Below, in pieces: positions 14,694 through 23,100 of a stretch of 30,566 bases of DNA. The notes under the pieces are model-generated. The model was not told the origin of the DNA. It saw only the letters and a program-made list of their open reading frames with translations, and did not search any database. This DNA comes from UBA6120 sp035361955 (GTDB lineage Bacteria > Bacillota_I > Bacilli_A > RFN20 > CAG-826): positions 1 to 30,566 of the forward strand of contig DAOSDC010000016.1 of the NCBI GenBank assembly GCA_035361955.1. Reading direction: 5' to 3'. Position numbers and translations under genes: made by a program. Within the stretch, counting starts at the first letter, position 1. The number at the start of each line of letters is the position of its first letter.

Positions 14694-14713
14694 AGGAGAA
14701 GGAGCAAATTGTT

Positions 14714-15433
14714 ATGGGCAAATATCACCGCGTGTTGATCAAACTTTCGGGTGAGGCGCTTGCCGATCGCAAAGATCGGATGATTCTTGACGCCAAACAT
14801 TTATTCATCGTCGCCGAAGCGATTAAGAAAATGCAAGCCGAAGGCGTCCAAGTCGGCGTCGTTATCGGAGCCGGAAACATTTGGCGCGGCAAGTTCGCGA
14901 CTCAAATCGGCATCGACGCGGCTACGGCCGACTACATGGGCATGTTAGGGACGATCATCAACTCCATCGCGTTACAAAACGCGTTGGAAAACATCGGCGT
15001 TCCCACACGCGTATTATCGGCGGTCGAAGTCAAATCGGTTGCCGAACCATACATTCGCCGTAGAGCGATTCGCCACCTTGAAAAAGGGCGCGTCGTGATC
15101 TTCGCCGGTGGTACGGGCAATCCCTATTTTACAACCGACACAACCGCAAGTTTGCGAGCGATGGAAATCGAAGCCGACGTTATCTTCATTGCCAAAAATG
15201 GCGTTGACGGCGTCTACACCGGCGATCCAAGCAAGGATAGCAGCGCCACCTTAATCAAAAATATTACTTATGAAGAAATGCTCCGTCTGAACTTAAAGGT
15301 CATGGATTTGACGGCGATTTCCCTCGTCCACGACAAAAATATCGAAATCCGCGTCTTCGACATGAATGACCCCGAAAACTTCATGCGTGCGCTTCATGGA
15401 GAAGAAATCGGATCGACAATCAGAAAGGGTTAA
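14714..15433 (+). CDS. pyrH: Uridylate kinase (UMP kinase)
   Basis: Hexameric bacterial UMP kinase of the amino-acid-kinase fold, which phosphorylates UMP to UDP for RNA and for UDP-sugar precursors. The 239-residue protein has RVLIKLSGEAL, VVIGAGNIWRG, DYMGMLGTIINSIALQ and GGTGNPYFTTDTTA, with the nucleotide region KNGVDGVYTGDP. The ATG at 14714 has a good AGGAG upstream. It is followed by frr after four bases, as in most Firmicutes. Alone among the genes from rpsB to frr it follows a terminator, so it probably has its own promoter. Confidence 0.97.
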   Translation: MGKYHRVLIKLSGEALADRKDRMILDAKHLFIVAEAIKKMQAEGVQVGVVIGAGNIWRGKFATQIGIDAATADYMGMLGTIINSIALQNALENIGVPTRVLSAVEVKSVAEPYIRRRAIRHLEKGRVVIFAGGTGNPYFTTDTTASLRAMEIEADVIFIAKNGVDGVYTGDPSKDSSATLIKNITYEEMLRLNLKVMDLTAISLVHDKNIEIRVFDMNDPENFMRALHGEEIGSTIRKG

Positions 15434-15437
15434 CGAT

Positions 15438-15980
15438 ATGGATGAATTAGCGTTAGAAGCCAAAAGCAGAATGCAAAAATCGCTCGAGGCTCTCCACTCG
15501 AATTTCAATACACTGCGAACGGGACGGGCCAATGCCGCCTTACTTGACCGCATCGAAGTCGATTATTACGGCGATAAAATTCCACTATCGCAAATTTCAA
15601 GCGTGAGTGTCCCCGAACCACGGCAATTGCTGATTAAACCCTATGACCGTAATGATGTAAAATCAATTATTGCCGCTCTCTCAATGTCAAACATCGGCAT
15701 CAACCCAATCAACGACGGCACTTCGATTCGGCTAATCTTACCACCATTGACCGAAGAGCGCCGCCGCGATCTTGCCAAACAGGCGAAAAAATTCGCCGAC
15801 GAGTGCAAAGTCGCCATTAGAAACATCCGGCATGAGCATCTTGATATGCTGACCGATGATGAATATACCGAAGACCTTAAAAAACGCATCACCGCCGACA
15901 TTCAAAAGGTGACCGAGGAAGCAACTGAGGCCATCGATACGGCCTTCAAAGACAAAGAAACGGAAATCATGACGATTTAA
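15438..15980 (+). CDS. frr: Ribosome recycling factor
   Basis: Factor that splits the post-termination ribosome together with EF-G. The 180-residue product has LEALHSNFNTLRTGRANAAL, the hinge-domain YYGDKIPLSQISSVSVPEPR, LPPLTEERRRDLAKQAKK and a C-terminal helical bundle, and is a normal length. ATG 15438 is chosen because it gives the standard family start (MDELALEAKSRMQKSLEAL) with AAAGGG just upstream. The in-frame ATG at 15366 inside pyrH would add 24 residues without homology. The stop codon lies in the loop of a terminator hairpin. Confidence 0.96.
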   Translation: MDELALEAKSRMQKSLEALHSNFNTLRTGRANAALLDRIEVDYYGDKIPLSQISSVSVPEPRQLLIKPYDRNDVKSIIAALSMSNIGINPINDGTSIRLILPPLTEERRRDLAKQAKKFADECKVAIRNIRHEHLDMLTDDEYTEDLKKRITADIQKVTEEATEAIDTAFKDKETEIMTI

Positions 15981-16000
15981 TCGTCGTGATTATTCTTTTT
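15965..16000 (+). terminator. Intrinsic terminator of pyrH-frr
   Basis: AATCATGACGA (15965-15975) pairs with TCGTCGTGATT (15981-15991), with one G-U pair, around loop TTTAA that contains the frr stop codon. It is followed by ATTCTTTTT. Confidence 0.75.
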
Positions 16001-16050
16001 GGTAAAAAAGAAACAACGACGTTGCTAATGCCCAAGGGGCCTCAATCATG

Positions 16051-16056
16051 TATAAT
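16051..16056 (+). promoter_or_regulatory. Candidate -10 box of uppS-cdsA-dxr-rseP
   Basis: TATAAT (16051-16056) lies between the frr terminator and the uppS start. No -35 hexamer is recognisable 16-18 bases upstream. Some promoter is needed here if the frr terminator works. Confidence 0.45.
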
Positions 16057-16084
16057 ATGGAATAACCGCATGAAGGAAACCCCA

Positions 16085-16822
16085 ATGGAACAATCTCACC
16101 ACCAAAGCGATAAATCGAAGTGCCCTCATGGCATTCGGCATATCGCTTTTATCATGGATGGCAATGGTCGTTGGGCCAAAGCCCGCAACTTGCCACGGAC
16201 CATGGGACACAAAGAAGGTTTTAAACGAGTGCGTGAAATTGCTTCAGCCTGTCGAAAACTGCAGATTGAATGTATGTCGCTGTTCGCTTTTTCGACCGAA
16301 AACTGGAAGCGACCGCAAGATGAAATCGACTTTCTATTTGATTATTTGGACCGATTTATCAAACGCGAACTTCCGACCTTGACAAAAGAAGATTGCCGGT
16401 TACGAGTATCTGGTGATATCGCAAGACTGCCACTTCATTCGCAAACGGCGATTACTGAGGCGTTAAACAAAACGGCTCATTGTCAAAGTTATGTTCTTAA
16501 CATTTGCCTTAACTACGGCGGTCAGCAAGACGTGCTGCGAGCCACAAAATCATTAGCGGCTCAAGTCAAAGACGGCACCCTAGCACTTGAGGACATTAAC
16601 CACGAGACGTTCTCCAATGCTTTGTATACCGCCGGCCTACCACCAATTGATTTAATGATCAGAACATCGGGGGAACTGCGCATTTCGAATTTCATGATGT
16701 ATCAACTTGCTTATAGCGAACTGATATTCCCTCCGACGGCATGGCCTGATTTTACGAAAAACGAGTTACTTAAATGTCTTGACGAATTCGGGCACAGACA
16801 GCGTCGTTACGGAGGTTTGTGA
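16085..16822 (+). CDS. uppS: Undecaprenyl diphosphate synthase (cis-prenyltransferase)
   Basis: Condenses isopentenyl units onto farnesyl diphosphate to make the undecaprenyl carrier for cell-wall synthesis. The 245-residue protein has HIAFIMDGNGRWAKAR with catalytic Asp25, then LFAFSTENWKRP, and the C-terminal DLMIRTSGELRISNFM with LAYSELIF. ATG 16085 is preferred over upstream in-frame starts at 15986 and 16070: AAGGAAA (16073-16079) is correctly placed, the length is then normal, and the earlier start lies inside the frr terminator. It starts the envelope-lipid cluster with cdsA two bases downstream. Its product, the diphosphate, is what UppP (3233-4057) dephosphorylates. Confidence 0.95.
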   Translation: MEQSHHQSDKSKCPHGIRHIAFIMDGNGRWAKARNLPRTMGHKEGFKRVREIASACRKLQIECMSLFAFSTENWKRPQDEIDFLFDYLDRFIKRELPTLTKEDCRLRVSGDIARLPLHSQTAITEALNKTAHCQSYVLNICLNYGGQQDVLRATKSLAAQVKDGTLALEDINHETFSNALYTAGLPPIDLMIRTSGELRISNFMMYQLAYSELIFPPTAWPDFTKNELLKCLDEFGHRQRRYGGL

Positions 16823-16823
16823 T

Positions 16824-17795
16824 ATGAACCATTTAAGCGCCGACACCCAAAAGAAACTTACCAATCGCGTCATCGTTGGAGCCGTCCTAGCCGCGATTGG
16901 CATCCCCGCGATTATCATTGGTGGCTGGTTTTTGATTGTTTTTGCGGTGATTGCGCTCTTTTTCGCCGTCCATGAATTTACTAACGCCCGCCCCCACAAT
17001 CGCTATAAATTGGCTATTCATATCTTCATCATGGTCATGACTTTCTCAATCGTGTTTTGGATCTTTATCAAGAACAATTTGAATATGTATGGATTTGATT
17101 TGGCCAAGTGGACATTTAAGACATCGCTCGGACAGCTGGAAGTTTCCACCATCGGCATCGCCGTGACCGTGTTAGTGTTATTTTTAAGCAGCATCCAAAA
17201 TCAAAATTTTAAAATCGACGATGCCACCTATTTATTCACTATGGTCATCTTAACAGGCATCAGTTTCCAAGCATTTCTCGTATTGAGGTTTTTCCCGATT
17301 TACTCATTTGACGATTGGGCCATCGATATCCCGTGGTGGTCAACCAGCTTTTTGCTCATTTATGTGCTTATTGGCAACTTCATGTCTGACATCGGCGCCT
17401 ACTTTGTCGGGATTTTGTTTGGCCGTAGCAAAATGAATCCGCGCATTTCTCCAAAGAAAACTTGGGAAGGGTTTTTCGGCGGCGTCATCTTTTCATTCGC
17501 GTTTAGCCTTGCTTTTGCGTTGCTGGTTAGCGCCCTCGGATATCCGTTATTGCCGTTTATGACGGAAGATGAATGGTATTGGTTAGTCGGATTATCGCTA
17601 GCGATGCCACTAATGGCCAATTTGGGCGACTTCCTATTTTCGGCCATCAAACGCCATTTCGACATTAAAGATTTTTCGACGATTTTCCAAAGTCATGGCG
17701 GCATGCTCGACCGCATCGATTCGCTGCTCGTGACGTCGTTATTCGTCGCTATTGTCGTCACCTTCATTAATAGCGGCTGGAACTTCCTTGCATGA
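16824..17795 (+). CDS. cdsA: Phosphatidate cytidylyltransferase CdsA
   Basis: Integral membrane enzyme that makes CDP-diacylglycerol, the precursor of phosphatidylglycerol and other phospholipids. The 323-residue product is hydrophobic with many membrane segments. The C-terminal half carries SDIGAYFVGILFGRSKMNPR, ISPKKTWEGFFGG and the signature SHGGMLDRIDSLL, with the acidic residues of the active site. It is longer than the common 260-280 residues because of a longer N-terminal half. ATG 16824 is chosen since GGAGG (16811-16815) precedes it. An in-frame ATG at 16779 lies within uppS. The stop overlaps the dxr start (ATGA). Confidence 0.95.
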   Translation: MNHLSADTQKKLTNRVIVGAVLAAIGIPAIIIGGWFLIVFAVIALFFAVHEFTNARPHNRYKLAIHIFIMVMTFSIVFWIFIKNNLNMYGFDLAKWTFKTSLGQLEVSTIGIAVTVLVLFLSSIQNQNFKIDDATYLFTMVILTGISFQAFLVLRFFPIYSFDDWAIDIPWWSTSFLLIYVLIGNFMSDIGAYFVGILFGRSKMNPRISPKKTWEGFFGGVIFSFAFSLAFALLVSALGYPLLPFMTEDEWYWLVGLSLAMPLMANLGDFLFSAIKRHFDIKDFSTIFQSHGGMLDRIDSLLVTSLFVAIVVTFINSGWNFLA

Positions 17796-18955
17796 AACGT
17801 ATTTGTCTATTAGGTGCGTCGGGCTCGATTGGCCGGCAGACGCTTGATATCATCGATGCTTTTCCCAATGATCTATCGCTCGTTGGATTTTCGGTCGGCG
17901 ACAAAATTCATCTGATTGAAGGCATCGTTACTAAGCACCCCGGCGTCAAGGCCATCGCCATCAAAGACGAAGCGGCGCTAAAGACGGTTCGAAGCAAATT
18001 TCCAACGCTGATTTTCTTTGCCGGGGATGAAGGATTATTAGAGCTTATCGACATCGTTAAATGCGACTTAATCGTCAATGCGCTGGTCGGTTTTGTCGGC
18101 TTAGAACCAACGCTGCACGCGCTTGAAAATGGCATCGATGTTGCGCTAGCCAATAAGGAAGCGCTCGTGGTTGGCGGTCCCCTTGTCAAGGCATCGCTAA
18201 AAAAAGGTCGTAGCCAACTACTACCCATCGATAGCGAACACGTCGCGCTTGATAAACTCATTCGCCACGAGGCCAAAAAGGATATCGATAAAATCATTTT
18301 AACCGCAAGCGGTGGTCCGCTTTCTCATTTGGAACGCCATGAACTTAAGCATGTGACGATCGAACAAGCGTTATCGCATCCAACTTGGTCGATGGGACCC
18401 AAAATCACAATCGATTCGGCGACGATGTTCAACAAAGGATTTGAAATCATCGAAGCAAGCTATTTATTTAGCATACCAAGTGAGCGGATTGAAGTGTGGA
18501 TGCATCCAACCTCAAAGATTCATAGCATGATTCAACTAGTCGACGGCACGTTACTCGCCGACATCGGCCTTAATAACATGCACATTCCCATCAGTTACGC
18601 TTTGTTTGGTCGTCAACGCGTCAAGATTCCGTTTTTAAAATACGAACCGAACCCCGAAACGATTGGCATCATGTCGCTAAAACATGTCAGCGAAACACGC
18701 TTTCCGGCGCTAAAACTTGCCCGGTGGGCGTTAAGCAAACAAGGGACGCTCCCTGCGGCGATGAATGGGGCTAACGAAGTTGCCGTAGCCGCTTTCTTAA
18801 AAGGAGACTTGCGCTTTGATATGATTGAAGGCATCGTCGAAGCGGCGATGGAAGCGCACCACTATATTAAAAATCCGACGTTTAACCAATTGAAAGAAGC
18901 CGACGCAGCCGCACGATTATGCGCCAAGCGGCTTGTGCAGGAATGGATGTTATGA
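17792..18955 (+). CDS. dxr: 1-deoxy-D-xylulose 5-phosphate reductoisomerase
   Basis: Second enzyme of the MEP pathway, making 2-C-methyl-D-erythritol 4-phosphate with NADPH; it supplies isopentenyl units for UppS. The 387-residue protein has the NADPH-binding GASGSIGRQTLDII (8-21), ANKEALVVGG (120-129) and the metal-binding PIDSEH (145-150, with Asp147 and Glu149). The substrate-binding SATMFNKGFEIIEASYLF and HPTSKIHSMIQ and the C-terminal NGANEVAVAAFL region are also present. It overlaps cdsA and rseP by four bases on each side. The gene shows that isoprenoids are made by the MEP route and not from mevalonate. Confidence 0.97.
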   Translation: MKRICLLGASGSIGRQTLDIIDAFPNDLSLVGFSVGDKIHLIEGIVTKHPGVKAIAIKDEAALKTVRSKFPTLIFFAGDEGLLELIDIVKCDLIVNALVGFVGLEPTLHALENGIDVALANKEALVVGGPLVKASLKKGRSQLLPIDSEHVALDKLIRHEAKKDIDKIILTASGGPLSHLERHELKHVTIEQALSHPTWSMGPKITIDSATMFNKGFEIIEASYLFSIPSERIEVWMHPTSKIHSMIQLVDGTLLADIGLNNMHIPISYALFGRQRVKIPFLKYEPNPETIGIMSLKHVSETRFPALKLARWALSKQGTLPAAMNGANEVAVAAFLKGDLRFDMIEGIVEAAMEAHHYIKNPTFNQLKEADAAARLCAKRLVQEWML

Positions 18956-20133
18956 ACATTTGGACATTTTTACTCTTTGTGATTTCGCTGGGCGTGCTCA
19001 TTTTGATTCATGAGCTCGGTCATTTTGCGATGGCGAAACTATTTAACGTTTACGTTAAAGAATTTTCAATCGGGTTTGGGCCGACGCTTTTTAAATTCAA
19101 AAAAGGCGAGACTCAGTATTCGATTCGGGCGCTCCCTTTAGGCGGTTATGTGGCCATGGTTGGCGAGGAAGCCGACGATCCTGATATCACGATTCCCAAA
19201 GAACGAAGTTTGCTTGGTATCAAGAAATATAAACGCGCGATTATTATGTCCGCGGGCATCGTCTTAAATTTCGTTTTGGCGTTCGTGCTATTTTTTGTGT
19301 CTAACGTCGCCTTTGAACAAAAGGAATTTCGCCGTGATATCAATGTAATCGATGGATCGCCGGCCGCGGTTGCCGGATTGGTGACTTCAACTGCCGATGA
19401 ACGGATTTTGATCGATATTGAAGCGCTTGACGCCGGCGATATCCCAGTTACATTAAGCGGGACAAGCCAACAATATTATGTCAAATTCATGGGTTTCGAA
19501 AGCTATGATGATGAATTAATCGATGGCCTCGTTTTTTCATATATGCAAGCGGGTGAACGCATTGTTTATACACCAGCCACATCTGGTGAGACGGCATCAT
19601 TCATGTTACCACTGGCAACGCGCCTTCCCGACCAAGATCCGGTTCCTTTTTCGGTCTCGATTACGCTAACTAGCATCGCTACAGGCGATAGTTTCGCATT
19701 TGAAGACATTGGCATCAATTTGCTCCACAAGTTTTGGTATACGTTTGGTGAATCGCTCCAAGTTGCCGGACAACAGTGGGTTGAAGGCACGACGCTAATC
19801 GCTCGAGCCATCGGCGGTTTGTTCATTGGCGAAGGTATCGGTGACGTTGGGGGCATTATCGCGATATTCAATACATCGTCTTCGATATTCACGAATTTAG
19901 GTTTGGGTCCTTATATTTATTTATGGGGTCTTATTTCAGTCAATTTAGCTTTGTTCAATTTGCTACCGTTTCCTGGACTTGATGGTTGGCATCTGTTAGT
20001 CATATCAATCGAGGGCATCTTTCGAAAAGAAATACCTGCCAAATTCAAGAACATCGTATCGATGATTGGCTTATTCATTTTGTTTGGATTGATGATTTTG
20101 CTGCTGTTTAAAGATATCATCGCGCTATTTTAA
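18952..20133 (+). CDS. rseP: Site-2 intramembrane zinc metalloprotease RseP/RasP
   Basis: Intramembrane protease that cleaves anti-sigma factors and signal-peptide remnants inside the membrane. The 393-residue product has the zinc motif HELGH at residues 20-24 in the first membrane segment, then GFGPTLFKF, the ALPLGGYVAM strand, a central PDZ-like region starting around INVIDGSPAAVAGL, and the second metal-ligand motif LLPFPGLDG, with Asp344. The PDZ region is divergent. ATG 18952 overlaps the dxr stop; an in-frame ATG three codons earlier is possible. It precedes polC by nine bases; in Bacillus proS lies between them. Confidence 0.95.
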   Translation: MNIWTFLLFVISLGVLILIHELGHFAMAKLFNVYVKEFSIGFGPTLFKFKKGETQYSIRALPLGGYVAMVGEEADDPDITIPKERSLLGIKKYKRAIIMSAGIVLNFVLAFVLFFVSNVAFEQKEFRRDINVIDGSPAAVAGLVTSTADERILIDIEALDAGDIPVTLSGTSQQYYVKFMGFESYDDELIDGLVFSYMQAGERIVYTPATSGETASFMLPLATRLPDQDPVPFSVSITLTSIATGDSFAFEDIGINLLHKFWYTFGESLQVAGQQWVEGTTLIARAIGGLFIGEGIGDVGGIIAIFNTSSSIFTNLGLGPYIYLWGLISVNLALFNLLPFPGLDGWHLLVISIEGIFRKEIPAKFKNIVSMIGLFILFGLMILLLFKDIIALF

Positions 20134-20142
20134 GGAGTTACC

Positions 20143-23100
20143 ATGGACTCGAAGATGACTAGATTCCTCACTTCGATTGGTTTATCCGACATCGAGCGGT
20201 TTGACCTTAGTTTCGAAGTGGTAATCCGTAATCCGTTCAAACGGGAACAACTTGACATGGTCATCGTCAAAGACGAACCTTGGAATTATGATTTATTGTC
20301 GGAATTTTTAAACGCCATCTACAAAATCGATTATCCATGCACGTTCGCCTTTCATTACAAAACACGCATCAAATCAAGCGACGTTCAAATGCTATTTGAC
20401 CATTGGCATATGGCTAACTACCACATGGAACCCGATGTCGATTACCAACTCAATGACAACGCGTTGGTGTTCGTCTATGATGGCGAAGCTCACAAAGAAA
20501 CCAACAATCGTCGCATGGCCGATTTTATTGAATTGCTGAAATTTATCAATTACGATTTTCCAATCGAGCATATCGTCAAAGCCCCGATTTTGGAAATCGA
20601 CGAAAAAGTCATTAAGCAACTTAACAAAAAGGCTGAAAAAGTCATTGAATTGGACGATGATCCATTCATCGATAACGAAGAACTCCACGAAGCGCGGCGA
20701 CCGATCGCTGAAGCGGCACTTTGCGAGGAATTAGCGGAAAACTATAAGGCGATGGAAGCGGCACGCCGTGAAAAAAGCGCCTTCCATAAAGGCGACTATC
20801 GTCCGTATGACATCGGTGGATTCAATCAACGTTCAGGCAATGTCGACATCTACGGCAAAGTGTTTTCAAAAGATAAACGCGATACGACGACAGGGAAAAG
20901 CATTTTTACCTATGGTATTGCCAAAGACGGCAAAGCCATTTATGTCAAAGCCATTGAAGGAAGCATGCCTGGTCTGGTCAAAGAAAAATTAACCAAGATT
21001 GAACCAGGCTGTCACATTCGCGTACGTGGTGCCGCGCAAACAGACCGTTTCAGTAATGAACTTAACGTACTCGTTCATCATGTCGATTTACTGCCACCGC
21101 CACCACTACGTATTGATGAATCAGAGCAAAAGCGCGTCGAACTCCATTTGCATACGAAAATGTCGGCGATGGACGGCGTCGGCGACATCGACGATTACTG
21201 CAAATTAGCCAAGAACATGGGCCACCAAGCATTGGCGATTACCGACCATGGCGTCATCCAAGCATTCCCCGATGCCCAAAAAGCCGCCGCAAAGCATGGC
21301 CTAAAAATGATTTATGGTGCAGAAATGTATATGATTGACGATGATCCAGGCTACATCATCAATCCCAGTCCGATCGCTCTTGACGGGGCCAGCTATGTCG
21401 CTTTTGACCTTGAAACGACGGGTCTATCGATTGAAGATGACCACATCATTGAATTCGGCGCGGTCAAAATCAGCAATGGATTGGTCACGGCTTCGCTTGA
21501 TATCCTCATCAATCCTGGACCTAATGTCGCGATTACCGACAAGATTATCGAATTGACGAAAATAACCCCGAAAATGCTTAAAGGCAAACCGACGCTGGAA
21601 GAAGCGATGCCCCAAATCTTGCAGTTCATCGGTACCGATATCCTTATCAGCCATAATGCCCAGTTTGATTATGGATTCATGGATATGGCCATGAAGAAAC
21701 TCGGATTGCCGCGCATCAGTAATCCAGTCATTGATACACTGCCGTTATCACGCAATTTCTTTGCCGATGCTAGCAGCCATCGACTTGGCTCGTTGGCACG
21801 CAAAGTCGACGTCATCTACGAAGAAGGACGAGCACACCGCGCCGATTATGATGCAACCGTGCTTGCTAATATTTGGATGGTGCTACTAAACAAAATCAGC
21901 GCCGCCCATATCAAGACCCACGACGCAATTCCCTCGCTGCCGCGGCCTGAGGCCATGCTTAAAAACTTTTATCCACAACACGTGATTGTGTTAGCTAAAA
22001 ACGCTAGTGGTCTTAAAGATTTATTTAAACTTATTTCGCTATCGCATACTTCGTATTGGTCAGATGTTCCCCGCATCCCGCGTTATGAGATTGAAAAATA
22101 TCGCCAACATTTATTAATCGGGAGCGCCTGTTTAAATGGTGAACTATTCGATTTGGCGCGCACCAAAACGATTAAGGAACTTCAAGAAGCGGTCAAATTT
22201 TACGATTACGTGGAGCTACAACCTAAAGAAAATTATCGCTACTTAATCGATATGGGCGAACTCGATGATGACCGGCTTGAACAATTGTTGCGCCGCTTAA
22301 TCAAAGTAGCGGAAACTGCCGGTAAATTGATCGTGGCCACCGGCGATGTCCACTATGCTAATCCCGACGATAAAATATTCCGAGACGTGTACGTGTATGC
22401 CAAAGGACTCAAGGGCGTTAACCATCCATTGATGCCCTATAGCCGCGACCAACGTCCGTATTTCGAAAATCCCGATCAGCATTTTCGCTCAACAACCGAA
22501 ATGCTAGACGCATTTAATTGGCTCGGCCAGGAAAAAGCGATTGAGTACGTGATTACTAATTCGAATTTGATTGCCAACCAAATCGAGGCCGTCTATCCCA
22601 TCAAGGACCGCCTTTATACCCCAAAGATTGAAGGTTCGGAACAGTATTTGAGTGATATTTGTTATGCCAAAGCCAAAAGCATATATGGCGAACAATTACC
22701 AAATATCGTTAAAAACCGTCTCGAAGCGGAACTGACCGGTATTATTAAAAACGGTTATTCGGTTATCTATTACATCGCCCACAAAATTATTAAAAAAGCG
22801 AATGAAGACGGGTATATCGTCGGATCGCGTGGCTCGGTCGGATCGAGTTTCGTGGCGACGATGGCCAATATCACCGAGGTTAATCCCTTGCCGCCGCATT
22901 ATGTGTGTCCCAAGTGCGCGCATAGCGATTTTGAAGGTGTTACGAGCGTCCGCTCCGGTTTTGATTTACCTGAAAAGCTTTGCCCTACTTGTTTGATACC
23001 GATGAACCGCGACGGACAAAACATTCCATTCGCAACGTTCCTTGGTTATGAAGCCGAAAAGGTGCCCGACATCGATTTGAACTTCCCACCCGACTATCAA

